Notes: a model not told the origin generated them from the letters alone. A stretch of DNA of 64,000 nt from an uncultured Algibacter sp. (GCF_947495925.1 NZ_CANMAU010000002.1:248001-312000), one strand, 5' to 3'; shown: positions 8,471 through 15,869, counted from the first letter of the stretch. A program made the numbers and translations.

Positions 8471-8974
8471 TTATTTAAGAGTTCTAAAGTATTCTAAAAT
8501 AGCTCTTGCATCTTCTTCAGATAGGTTTTGATTGGCCATAGGTGAACCGTTAAATTCTGTTAATAATGCTTTTGCAAGAGGGTCTTTTTGTACCATTTCT
8601 TCAGGCTTTAAAATCATATTCATTACCCATTCAGGAGACCTGCGTTCCAATATTCCAGTTGTTGACGGGCCAATAAATTTCTTATTAGGTCTATGGCAAG
8701 CGGTGCACATTTTTTTAAATACATCTGCCCCGTGTGCAGCCATGGTCTGGTCTATAGCAGTATCTAGTGAAATGAAAGTAATGGGACCAACGCCCTTATT
8801 GCTAAGGTCGACTATTTTTGATGCAGGTAACCTCGCTTCTGTAGTGGATGCTTTATTCTTAGTAGTTGTTTTCTTGTTGTACGAGAAACTTTCTTTCTTA
8901 TTAGTTCCTTTACCTCCACAGCTAACAATTAGAGCAAATACTGTTATAAATAAAAATTTCAGTAACGTTTTCAC
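8471..8974 (-). CDS. c-type cytochrome lipoprotein (single heme)
   Basis: Electron carrier facing the periplasm or anchored to a membrane by lipid. From a GTG at 8974 the protein begins MKTLLKFLFITVFALIVSCGG, a typical lipoprotein signal with the acylated Cys in LIVSC. The track start at 8992 is a TTG that touches the predicted promoter box, so GTG 8974 (167 aa) is preferred. One heme-binding CTACH motif is followed by a probable axial Met in GSPMANQN and the class I C-terminal helix EEDARAILEYFRTL. The linker before the heme domain is Lys/Ser/Thr rich. It is divergent from the Rrf2 gene and sits upstream of RIC, so a role in respiration under NO or low oxygen is plausible. Confidence 0.85.
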   Translation of the reverse strand: MKTLLKFLFITVFALIVSCGGKGTNKKESFSYNKKTTTKNKASTTEARLPASKIVDLSNKGVGPITFISLDTAIDQTMAAHGADVFKKMCTACHRPNKKFIGPSTTGILERRSPEWVMNMILKPEEMVQKDPLAKALLTEFNGSPMANQNLSEEDARAILEYFRTLK

Positions 8975-8993
8975 AAGAGTGTGTTTAATCAAA

Positions 8994-9001
8994 CAAAACT
9001 A
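8994..9001 (-). promoter_or_regulatory. -7 box of the cytochrome c gene (TAGTTTTG)
   Basis: The minus strand reads TAGTTTTG, matching TAnnTTTG. Its last base is 36.5 bp from the centre of the FNR-like palindrome at 9024-9037, the same distance as the divergent box. Confidence 0.55.
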
Positions 9002-9023
9002 ATGTCTTAGTAGTCAAAATAAT

Positions 9024-9037
9024 ATGATAAAAATCAT
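9024..9037. promoter_or_regulatory. FNR/CRP-type palindrome between divergent promoters
   Basis: ATGATAAAAATCAT contains the FNR core TGAT-N4-ATCA with perfect 5-bp arms. Its centre (9030.5) is 36.5 bp from the end of each of the two divergent -7 boxes, that is about -42 from both estimated starts, the class II activator position. The binding protein is not encoded in this window. Confidence 0.6.
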
Positions 9038-9059
9038 TTTGGGCTATAAACATCTTTTT

Positions 9060-9067
9060 TAGATTTG
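9060..9067 (+). promoter_or_regulatory. -7 box of the rrf2-type regulator gene (TAGATTTG)
   Basis: TAGATTTG matches TAnnTTTG, with TTTG at 9038-9041 placed 18 bp upstream. The TTG start offered by the ORF track (9065) lies inside this box, which favours the ATG at 9092. Confidence 0.6.
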
Positions 9068-9091
9068 TTTTTAGTTTTATACTTTTATAAA

Positions 9092-9523
9092 ATGTTCTCA
9101 AACTCTTCCAAATATGCTATAAAGGCAGTTTTATATTTGTCTTTGCACTCTAGTGAATCTCGAAAAGTAATGGTTAAGGATATATCAAATCCAATTAATG
9201 TTCCACAGGCTTATATTGCCAAATTATTGCAAGAATTGGTAAAGGAGGGCGTTGTTTCTTCCACAAGAGGTCCAAAAGGAGGTTTTTTTATGAATGAACA
9301 TAACAATAATGAGAAAGTTATTAGGATTTTGGATATTATTGATGGTGAAAAAAAACTAACAAATTGTATGTTAAGCTTAGAAAGTTGTAATGAAGACAAG
9401 CCTTGTCCATTACATGCTATCCTAGGGCCTTCAAGACAAAATATTTTAAAAGTCTTAAACGAAAACAGTATAGTAGATTTAGCGCTTTCTGTTAGAAAAG
9501 GAACAGCCTTTTTACCGCTATAA
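9092..9523 (+). CDS. Rrf2 family transcriptional regulator, Fe-S cluster type
   Basis: Winged-helix regulator of the IscR/NsrR group. From ATG 9092 it is 143 aa, beginning MFSNSSKYAIKAVLYL as the family does. The recognition region is INVPQAYIAKLLQELVKEG with the wing STRGPKGGF. Three cysteines at residues 92, 99 and 105 (C-x6-C-x5-C) correspond to the [2Fe-2S] ligands of IscR (C-x5-C-x5-C) and NsrR (C-x4-C-x5-C), so cluster sensing is likely. It is divergent from cytochrome c and RIC, making it a candidate NO or redox sensor for them. The stop is 2 bp from the stop of the convergent beta-barrel gene. Confidence 0.92.
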   Translation: MFSNSSKYAIKAVLYLSLHSSESRKVMVKDISNPINVPQAYIAKLLQELVKEGVVSSTRGPKGGFFMNEHNNNEKVIRILDIIDGEKKLTNCMLSLESCNEDKPCPLHAILGPSRQNILKVLNENSIVDLALSVRKGTAFLPL

Positions 9524-9525
9524 AC

Positions 9526-10059
9526 TTAGAAATAGAACCTTACAAAGGGCGCCCAAGGATCGACATATATACTTCTATTTTCGTCGTACAGAACATCATA
9601 TCTTATCCCTACAGATACATTACCGCTTCTATATCCAGCTCCAAGATACAATGCAGGCAACCAGTAGTTTTCATTCATTAAGCCCAAGCGAGTATCATAA
9701 TTTCTATCAATGTTAAGTTGCTCAAACTCTGCGGAGATTTGTATTTGAGGAATTACATTATATAAGCTTATGATGCTAGCACCTAAAACAGTCGATTCGT
9801 ACGCGTTTTTTTGACTGTTGTATGTAAAATTAAGACCTAAGCCCAGAGCGAATTGTTGATCAAACTGATAAATAGCACTTGGTGCTAAAGTCCCACTAAA
9901 AAAACCATCTCCAAAATTTAAACCAATCCCTCCACCGTAGCGCATATGACTCCAAAAATCACTTTTTTGATTTTGGCCTGATGCCATTTGGGAGAAAATT
10001 AAAAGAACCAATAAAACAAAACCGATTTTTTTATTAATAGAAAGAAATAAATTAGACAT
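9526..10059 (-). CDS. Small outer-membrane beta-barrel protein of unknown function
   Basis: 177 aa with a signal peptide cleaved near residue 28 (SQMASGQ). The mature part has alternating hydrophobic and aromatic strands typical of an 8-stranded barrel: MRYGGGIGLNFGDGFF, QQFALGLGLNFTYN, PALYLGAGYRSGNVSVGIRYD and a terminal aromatic strand WAPFVRFYF. Homologues in this family are often named only by proximity to the 2-oxoglutarate dehydrogenase gene, which is divergent here too. No enzymatic motif is visible. Confidence 0.75.
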   Translation of the reverse strand: MSNLFLSINKKIGFVLLVLLIFSQMASGQNQKSDFWSHMRYGGGIGLNFGDGFFSGTLAPSAIYQFDQQFALGLGLNFTYNSQKNAYESTVLGASIISLYNVIPQIQISAEFEQLNIDRNYDTRLGLMNENYWLPALYLGAGYRSGNVSVGIRYDVLYDENRSIYVDPWAPFVRFYF

Positions 10060-10069
10060 AATGAGATAT

Positions 10070-10108
10070 TGTTAAAAATTTAACACCTTTTTGAGTATAT
10101 GTGTTAAA
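10070..10108. promoter_or_regulatory. Cluster of TTTAACA-type inverted repeats upstream of sucA
   Basis: TGTTAA-AAAT-TTAACA (10070-10085) overlaps a second pair, TTTAACAC (10079-10086) with GTGTTAAA (10101-10108). Three copies of the same heptamer in alternating orientation lie between the beta-barrel gene and sucA. A shared operator is possible. Confidence 0.35.
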
Positions 10109-10164
10109 TGCAGATTAGCACCTATAAATATAGTCAAAGAAACATCTAATTTTGGTAAAAGTTG

Positions 10165-10172
10165 TATTTTTG
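10165..10172 (+). promoter_or_regulatory. -7 box of sucA (TATTTTTG)
   Basis: TATTTTTG matches TAnnTTTG and lies 40 bp before the sucA ATG. A TTTG at 10151 is too close to be the -33 element. Confidence 0.5.
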
Positions 10173-10212
10173 AGAAATATTTTGAAGACCCTACGCGGGA
10201 TTAAAACAAGCA

Positions 10213-12954
10213 ATGGATAAATTTTCATTTTTAAATACAGCACATACAGTATATTTTGCTGATATGTATGATCAATATTTGCAAAATCCAGATGCCGTTG
10301 AACCAAGTTGGAGAGCCTTTTTTCAAGGCTACGATTTTGGAAGTGAGAACTACGGAATGGATGGTGAAATTATTGAAGGGGTATCTACTCAAATACCAGA
10401 ACATGTTCAAAAAGAGTTTAATGTTGTAAGGCTAATTGATGGATATAGAATACGCGGACATTTATTTACTAATACGAACCCAGTAAGAGAACGACGTACC
10501 TATACACCGACTTTAGAAATTAGTAATTTCGACCTTTCTGAAAACGATTTAGATACCGTTTTTAATGCAGGTGAAGTTTTAGGTGTAGGTCCAAAAACTT
10601 TACGTGAAATTATAAGCCATCTGGAGCGTATTTATTGTAGTTCAATAGGAGTTGAGTATATGTATTTAAGGAATCCAGAAGTGATTTCTTGGTGGCAATC
10701 GCAATTAAATAGAAATGATAATCAACCGAATTACTCGGCGGATACTAAAAAATACATCCTTTCAAAATTAAATCAAGCCGTTACGTTTGAGAATTTTTTA
10801 CAGACTAAATATGTAGGGCAGAAGCGTTTTTCTTTAGAAGGGGGAGAATCTTTAATTCCTGCTATTAGTAACGTTCTTTTTTATTCTGTTGAGAAGTATG
10901 GTGTTAAAGAGTGCGTGTTAGGAATGGCACACCGTGGGAGGTTAAGTACTTTGGTTAATATTTTTAGAAAGCCTTTGAATGAACTTTTTAGTGAGTTTGA
11001 TGGTAAAGATTTTGAAGATGAAAGTATTGATGGCGATGTTAAATATCACTTAGGCTTAACACTTGATAAAACGTATCAAAATGGTAAAAATATCAAGATG
11101 AATTTAGTGCCTAATCCGTCACACCTAGAAACAGTAGCTCCTGTAGCCGAAGGGATTACACGTGCTAAGATTGATAGTGATTATGGTGGTGATGATTCTA
11201 AAATTATTCCTATTATAGTTCATGGTGATGCAGCTATTGCAGGTCAAGGTGTAGCTTATGAGGTTGGACAGATGAGTCAATTAAATGGTTACAAAACAGG
11301 AGGTACCATTCATATTGTGGTGAATAATCAAATTGGTTTTACAACCAATTATCTTGATGCACGTTCAAGTACCTATTGTACAGATGTAGCAAAAGTGACT
11401 TTGTCTCCAGTTTTACATGTTAATTCGGATGATGCTGAGGCTGTAGTTCATGCCGTTGAAATGGCATTAGAATATAGAATGCGTTATAAGAAAGATGTAT
11501 ATATTGATTTGTTGGGCTATAGAAAATATGGACATAATGAAGGTGACGAACCTAGATTTACCCAACCAAAACTTTATAAAAATATTTCAAAGCACAAAAA
11601 TCCGTTTAAGATTTATGCTGATAAGCTGATTGCTGAAAATACCATTGATCAAAGTTACTCAGAGCAGATCGTTGGGGAATTTAAAAATACACTTGAAAGA
11701 GAATACTCGATTTCTAAACAAGCAGAGTCTTCAAAAGTTAGAGAGTTTATGCAGGAGCGCTGGACTGGTTTTGATCGTAAGGGTATAGATGCTATGCTTG
11801 AAGGTCAGGATACCACCTATGCTAAAGAAAAATTGGAAAATATTTCGCGAGTAGTTTCAACAGTTCCTGAAGGTGTTAAATTTTTGCGCAAAGCGGAAAG
11901 AATACTCTTGGGTAGGACTAAAATGGTATTTGAAACCGATACTTTAGATTGGGGCATGGCAGAAACTTTGGCCTATGGAAGTTTAATGGAAGAAGGCTAT
12001 AATGTTCGTATTTCAGGACAAGATGTTGAACGCGGTACGTTTAGTCATAGGCATGCTATTTTGCGTGATGAAATATCAGAAGAACGTATTAATCTATTAA
12101 ATACGAATCCTGAGAATAAAGGTAAAATGGATATTTATAATTCATTTTTATCTGAATATGGTGTACTAGGTTTTGATTATGGTTATGCTATGGCTAATCC
12201 TAATACATTAACCATTTGGGAAGCTCAGTTTGGTGATTTTAGTAATGGAGCCCAAATTATTTTCGATCAGTATTTGTCGGCAGCTGAAGATAAATGGAAA
12301 TCGCAAAACGGTATTGTGGTCTTGTTGCCTCATGGTTATGAAGGTCAAGGGTCAGAGCATTCATCAGCAAGAATGGAGCGCTATTTACAATTATGTGGTA
12401 ACGATAATATGATTGTTGCAGATTGTACAACACCGGCTAACTTCTACCATTTATTGCGTCGTCAAATGAAACGCGATTTTAGAAAACCATTAGTGGTTTT
12501 AACTCCAAAAAGTTTGTTACGTCATCCAAAAGCAGTGTCTTCTCTGGATGAATTGGCAATAGGAACTTTTCAGGAAGTACTTGATGATACTATTGCTCCT
12601 GATAACGTTAAAAAACTAGTGTTTTGCACAGGTAAGTTTTACTATGAGTTGTTAGCAGAACGAGAAACTTTAAATAAAGACGATGTAGCATTGGTGAGAA
12701 TAGAACAATTATTTCCACTACATGACTCTAAATTACAAGAGGTTATAAATAAGTACAAGCACGTTGAAAAATATGTTTGGGCTCAGGAAGAACCTAAAAA
12801 TATGGGGGCATGGAGTTATATGGTACAACGCATGGATTTGGTTAAATTAGAAGTTTGTTCAAGGCCATACAGTTCCGTACCCGCGCCGGGATCAAGTACA
12901 AGAGATAAAGCAAGACAAAGGCGTGTTATAAATGCCGTTTTTGATTTAGAATAA
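10213..12954 (+). CDS. sucA: 2-oxoglutarate dehydrogenase E1 component
   Basis: Thiamine-diphosphate-dependent decarboxylase of the 2-oxoglutarate dehydrogenase complex in the TCA cycle. 913 aa, normal for the family. The N-terminal E1-specific segment FLNTAHTVYFADMYDQYLQNP, presumably for E2 docking, is followed by the catalytic core: HRGRLSTLVNI, the ThDP/Mg region HGDAAIAGQGVAYEVGQM with IHIVVNNQIGFTT, the transketolase-like pyrimidine domain containing GQDVERGTFSHRHA and PHGYEGQGSEHSSARMERYL, and the C-terminal domain. sucB follows 36 bp downstream. The E3 (lipoamide dehydrogenase) gene is not in the window. Confidence 0.98.
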   Translation: MDKFSFLNTAHTVYFADMYDQYLQNPDAVEPSWRAFFQGYDFGSENYGMDGEIIEGVSTQIPEHVQKEFNVVRLIDGYRIRGHLFTNTNPVRERRTYTPTLEISNFDLSENDLDTVFNAGEVLGVGPKTLREIISHLERIYCSSIGVEYMYLRNPEVISWWQSQLNRNDNQPNYSADTKKYILSKLNQAVTFENFLQTKYVGQKRFSLEGGESLIPAISNVLFYSVEKYGVKECVLGMAHRGRLSTLVNIFRKPLNELFSEFDGKDFEDESIDGDVKYHLGLTLDKTYQNGKNIKMNLVPNPSHLETVAPVAEGITRAKIDSDYGGDDSKIIPIIVHGDAAIAGQGVAYEVGQMSQLNGYKTGGTIHIVVNNQIGFTTNYLDARSSTYCTDVAKVTLSPVLHVNSDDAEAVVHAVEMALEYRMRYKKDVYIDLLGYRKYGHNEGDEPRFTQPKLYKNISKHKNPFKIYADKLIAENTIDQSYSEQIVGEFKNTLEREYSISKQAESSKVREFMQERWTGFDRKGIDAMLEGQDTTYAKEKLENISRVVSTVPEGVKFLRKAERILLGRTKMVFETDTLDWGMAETLAYGSLMEEGYNVRISGQDVERGTFSHRHAILRDEISEERINLLNTNPENKGKMDIYNSFLSEYGVLGFDYGYAMANPNTLTIWEAQFGDFSNGAQIIFDQYLSAAEDKWKSQNGIVVLLPHGYEGQGSEHSSARMERYLQLCGNDNMIVADCTTPANFYHLLRRQMKRDFRKPLVVLTPKSLLRHPKAVSSLDELAIGTFQEVLDDTIAPDNVKKLVFCTGKFYYELLAERETLNKDDVALVRIEQLFPLHDSKLQEVINKYKHVEKYVWAQEEPKNMGAWSYMVQRMDLVKLEVCSRPYSSVPAPGSSTRDKARQRRVINAVFDLE

Positions 12955-12990
12955 AAATATAGAATTTAGATACCAGTAAAATTATAAACA

Positions 12991-14202
12991 ATGATTTTAG
13001 AAATGAAAGTTCCTTCTCCGGGGGAATCTATTACAGAAGTTGAAATAGCTACGTGGTTAGTTGAAGACGGAGATTACGTTGAAAAGGACCAAGCTATTGC
13101 TGAGGTTGACAGTGATAAAGCGACACTTGAATTGCCTGCAGAGGTGAGTGGAACAATTACTCTTAAGGCCGAAGAAGGAGATGCGGTTGAAGTTGGCGCT
13201 GTAGTGTGTCTTATTGATACTAGTGCAGCAAAACCTGATGGAGAAGCGGTTCCAAAAGAAGAGAAAAAGGAGGAAGCACCTAAAGCGGAAACTCCAAAAA
13301 CACCTGCTACAGAGGCAAAAACTTATGCTACTGGAAGTGCTAGTCCTGCAGCTAAAAAGATTTTGGCTGAAAAAGGAATGGATGCGGCTTCAGTATCTGG
13401 TACTGGTAAGGATGGAAGGGTAACTAAGGAAGATGCTGTTAAAGCAGTGCCATCTATGGGTACGCCTACTGGAGGGAACAGAGGGACTTCAAGAAGTAAA
13501 ATGTCTATGCTTCGCAGAAAAGTAGCAGAACGTTTAGTAGAAGCTAAAAATACAACGGCGATGTTAACCACATTTAATGAGGTCGATATGTCTCCTATTT
13601 TTGCATTGCGTTCTGAATATAAGGAAACGTTTAAAGCGAAACACGGTGTAGGTTTAGGATTTATGAGTTTCTTTACTTTGGCTATTGTAAGAGCATTAAA
13701 AATGTATCCTGCGGTTAATTCAATGATCGATGGCAAGGAAATGCTGTCTTACGATTTTTATGATATAAGTATAGCTGTGTCGGGGCCAAAAGGACTTATG
13801 GTTCCAGTAATAAGAAATGCTGAAAACTTAAGTTTTAGAGGTGTTGAATCTGAAGTAAAACGTTTGGCACTGCGTGCCAGAGACGGACAGATTACAATTG
13901 ATGAAATGACAGGTGGGACATTTACCATTACAAATGGAGGAGTGTTTGGTAGTATGTTGTCAACGCCAATTATTAATCCACCGCAAAGTGGGATTTTAGG
14001 AATGCATAATATTGTAGAGCGTCCAGTAGCAATAAACGGAAATGTTGAAATAAGACCGATTATGTATGTTGCACTTTCTTATGATCATAGAATTATAGAT
14101 GGAAAAGAAAGTGTAGGGTTCCTAGTTGCTGTTAAAGAAGCTTTAGAGAATCCTGTTGAATTTTTAATGAATAATGATATTAAAAAAGCTTTAGAGCTTT
14201 AA
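12991..14202 (+). CDS. sucB: Dihydrolipoyllysine-residue succinyltransferase, E2 of 2-oxoglutarate dehydrogenase
   Basis: Transfers the succinyl group from E1 to CoA. A single lipoyl domain (about residues 2-76) has the modified Lys in [14 protein letters not shown]. An Ala/Pro/Lys/Glu-rich linker precedes the peripheral subunit-binding domain ([20 protein letters not shown] to GRVTKEDAV). The catalytic CAT-fold domain ends with the active site [16 protein letters not shown]. 403 aa is normal for the odhB type. It is cotranscribed with sucA and followed by a strong hairpin terminator. Confidence 0.98.
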   Translation: MILEMKVPSPGESITEVEIATWLVEDGDYVEKDQAIAEVDSDKATLELPAEVSGTITLKAEEGDAVEVGAVVCLIDTSAAKPDGEAVPKEEKKEEAPKAETPKTPATEAKTYATGSASPAAKKILAEKGMDAASVSGTGKDGRVTKEDAVKAVPSMGTPTGGNRGTSRSKMSMLRRKVAERLVEAKNTTAMLTTFNEVDMSPIFALRSEYKETFKAKHGVGLGFMSFFTLAIVRALKMYPAVNSMIDGKEMLSYDFYDISIAVSGPKGLMVPVIRNAENLSFRGVESEVKRLALRARDGQITIDEMTGGTFTITNGGVFGSMLSTPIINPPQSGILGMHNIVERPVAINGNVEIRPIMYVALSYDHRIIDGKESVGFLVAVKEALENPVEFLMNNDIKKALEL

Positions 14203-14225
14203 TAAGTATTTTTATAATAGAAAAT

Positions 14226-14262
14226 AAAAAGGTGTTGTACGTTTAAGTGCAACACCTTTTTT
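14226..14262. terminator. Bidirectional intrinsic terminator after sucB
   Basis: AAAAAGGTGTTG, a loop of about 12 bases, then CAACACCTTTTTT. It has a U-tract in both directions (minus: TTTTTATTTT), so it can end sucAB on the plus strand and the small ORF 14285-14404 on the minus strand. Confidence 0.85.
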
Positions 14263-14284
14263 AGTAGGATTTTTTATTAACCAA

Positions 14285-14404
14285 CTAAATAAAGAGCAAT
14301 AAAAGGTTTATTGATATGACAGCAATAACTATAATAGTTAGCCCTACAACACAACACTTATCAAGAATATTATTCTGCTTTTCCATGTTTAAGGGTTTCA
14401 GCAT
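14285..14404 (-). CDS. Possible small single-span membrane protein (39 aa, or 33 aa from the second Met)
   Basis: Open frame from ATG 14404 (or in-frame ATG 14386) to TAG 14285. The first 16-21 residues are polar (MEKQNNILDK), then CCVVGLTIIVIAVISINLLLLFI, a continuous hydrophobic helix reaching the C-terminus. It lies downstream of the duplicated promoter-like modules and just before a bidirectional terminator that would close its transcript. It is too short for the ORF track. No homologue is known to me, and chance cannot be excluded; the polar head plus 23-residue helix and good placement argue for it. Confidence 0.4.
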   Translation of the reverse strand: MLKPLNMEKQNNILDKCCVVGLTIIVIAVISINLLLLFI

Positions 14405-14418
14405 AATGTTTTGTAATT

Positions 14419-14489
14419 TTTGTTTAAACACTCTGTACCATTGCAGTACAGAGTGTAGTAAAAAAATTCTCTCTCAAAAGAATTAATAG
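14419..14489 (-). ncRNA. Predicted small RNA 2, ending in a perfect 11-bp hairpin
   Basis: On the minus strand the 3' part of module copy 1 (TTTACAGTGCTATTAATT) leads into a purine-rich stretch GAGAGAGAATTTTTTT and then ACACTCTGTAC-7-GTACAGAGTGT (14428-14456), followed by TTTAAACAAAAATT. No ORF of note runs through it. It is predicted because the arrangement parallels small RNA 1. Ends are approximate and no expression is known. Confidence 0.35.
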
Positions 14490-14541
14490 CACTGTAAATT
14501 TAAAACGTATTGAGGTAAAAAAAAATACGCACTTCTACGTA
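14481..14541 (-). repeat. Duplicated 61-bp module, copy 1
   Basis: Read on the minus strand: TACGTAGAAGTGCGTA, T9, an unconserved stretch, then TTTACAGTGCTATTAATT. It is identical in its outer parts and in all spacings to copy 2, which lies 145 bp away. TACGTA and TGCGTA form two TRCGTA half-sites 10 bp apart, as expected for a LuxR-type dimer. Confidence 0.7.
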
Positions 14542-14565
14542 TTTTATTGATAGAAAAGGTTTAAT

Positions 14566-14634
14566 AAACGAAGAAAGCTCCAAACCTTTTGGGTTTAGAG
14601 CCTTCAATAATTCTCCCTAAGAACTAATTAATAG
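14566..14634 (-). ncRNA. Predicted small RNA 1, ending in a hairpin with U-rich tail
   Basis: On the minus strand module copy 2 leads into GTTCTTAGGGAGAATTATTGAA and the hairpin GCTC-t-AAACC/GGTTT-g-GAGC (14577-14601), then TTTCTTCGTTT, resembling an intrinsic terminator. Predicted length is about 65-70 nt. It shares its presumed 5' end and a GAGAATT element with small RNA 2. Inference only. Confidence 0.35.
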
Positions 14635-14686
14635 CACTGTAAAGATAGGTTTGAAAACCTTAAAAAAAAATACGCACTTCTACGTA
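14626..14686 (-). repeat. Duplicated 61-bp module, copy 2
   Basis: Same architecture as copy 1 at 14481-14541: TACGTAGAAGTGCGTA (minus strand, 14671-14686), T9, 18 unconserved bases, then TTTACAGTGCTATTAATT (14626-14643). It begins 4 bp past the stop codon of the response regulator gene. Confidence 0.7.
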
Positions 14687-14690
14687 TATT

Positions 14691-15323
14691 TTATAAGTAA
14701 GATTTATTAGTGTTGGCCCAAATTGATAGTGAAGTAGGTTTGTTATCTAAATTTAACTTATGCACCATGTTACTGCGATGTTTATCAACTGTTCTTACCG
14801 ATATAGATAATTCATTAGCAATTTCTTGACTTGTTTTGTTTAGAGAGATTAGCTTTGCTATTCTCAATTCAGATTTAGTCAGTAAGTTTAGGGTTTCAGG
14901 TTTTTTAGATAGATCGCTTGCATTAAGATAAGATGCGATTTCCTTACTAAAATAAGGCGTTCCGTTTACAACACTTTCAATACAGGTTTCAATTTCTTCT
15001 ATGGCGAACTCTTTTAAAATATACCCATAAACATGGAATGCTTTAGCCTTGTCATAAAGTTCTTCTTCTTTGTCAAATGTTATAAGAATAATTTTGGTGT
15101 TTAAACTATTATTTTTGCAAGCTTCAGCAATCTCTAACCCTGTTTTATGGGGCATTCTAATATCCAGAATAGCAATTTCTGGCTTTAGTTTTATAATAAG
15201 ATTATAAGCTGAATTTCCGTCTGAGGCACTTCCTAAAATGTTAAACCCTTTAGATTTTAAAAAATCGGTCAGACCACGTAGCATTAGTGGATGGTCATCA
15301 GCAATGACAATAGATGTGTTCAT
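14691..15323 (-). CDS. NarL/LuxR family two-component response regulator
   Basis: 210 aa with an N-terminal receiver domain and a C-terminal LuxR HTH. The receiver keeps the acidic pocket D9/D10, the phospho-acceptor Asp54 in AILDIRMPHKTG, the Thr/Ser switch IILITFD and the conserved Lys in YGYILKEF. The HTH (about 147-205) reads LTKSELRIAKLISLNKTSQEIANELSISVRTVDKHRSNMVHKL. No histidine kinase is nearby, so it is an orphan in this window. It lies 21 bp after a retropepsin-like gene and is followed at once by two modules containing tandem TRCGTA half-sites, plausible targets for its own HTH. Confidence 0.95.
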   Translation of the reverse strand: MNTSIVIADDHPLMLRGLTDFLKSKGFNILGSASDGNSAYNLIIKLKPEIAILDIRMPHKTGLEIAEACKNNSLNTKIILITFDKEEELYDKAKAFHVYGYILKEFAIEEIETCIESVVNGTPYFSKEIASYLNASDLSKKPETLNLLTKSELRIAKLISLNKTSQEIANELSISVRTVDKHRSNMVHKLNLDNKPTSLSIWANTNKSYL

Positions 15324-15344
15324 TAAAACTTAGAGAGAGTTTTG

Positions 15345-15803
15345 TTATAACTTTAAATATAGATATTTCTTTTCATAATCAATGATGGCTTTTGACTTTT
15401 TTAATATATCTGCTCCTATTATACCATCAACTGGTTTTGAATTATGATTTATTAAGGCTGTATTTACATGAGTTAAATTGAATAAAACCAAAACAATTTT
15501 ATTACTAGACCATTTTCCAATTTTCACTTTGTTTTTTTTAGCCATTTTAGTGTCCATGTCTGTAGCTCCGGCTCCGGCGGCTTTGATTAGAGAATCTTCA
15601 GCTTTTAATTTAAAGGTTTCAATACCCTCAAATCCTACGCAAGAACTTGAGGCCCCTGTATCCAATATAAATAATCCTTTTTTACCGTTAATAGTCGCTT
15701 TTATTTCGAAATGGTTTGTTTTTGTAAGGTGTAGTTTAACTTTTGTGTAACCTTTGTGGTGCAGAAATTCTTGAAGGTTTTCCATCTTATTGATTTTGAA
15801 CAA
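15345..15803 (-). CDS. Retropepsin-like aspartic protease, single domain
   Basis: 152 aa from the track start, or 146 aa from the Met at residue 7 (MENLQEFLHHKG), which I think equally likely. No signal peptide or membrane segment, so it is predicted to be cytoplasmic. The catalytic motif FILDTGASSSCVGF is intact (retropepsin DTGA/S), and the second family signature is the hydrophobic-hydrophobic-Gly GIIGADILKKSKAIIDY. A single active Asp means it must act as a homodimer. It is cotranscribed with the downstream response regulator (21 bp gap), an unusual pairing. The substrate is unknown. Confidence 0.85.
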   Translation of the reverse strand: MFKINKMENLQEFLHHKGYTKVKLHLTKTNHFEIKATINGKKGLFILDTGASSSCVGFEGIETFKLKAEDSLIKAAGAGATDMDTKMAKKNKVKIGKWSSNKIVLVLFNLTHVNTALINHNSKPVDGIIGADILKKSKAIIDYEKKYLYLKL

Positions 15804-15869
15804 ATATAATCATGTAAAAACAATTATTTTTACCAAATAGAATTTGGGTTGGATTTAAATATTTTTGAA

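Noticed and set aside
13214-13736. ORFs of 69 aa (+) and 137 aa (-) within sucB
   Set aside because: Shadows of the Ala/Lys/Glu-rich linker and the core of a confidently identified gene.
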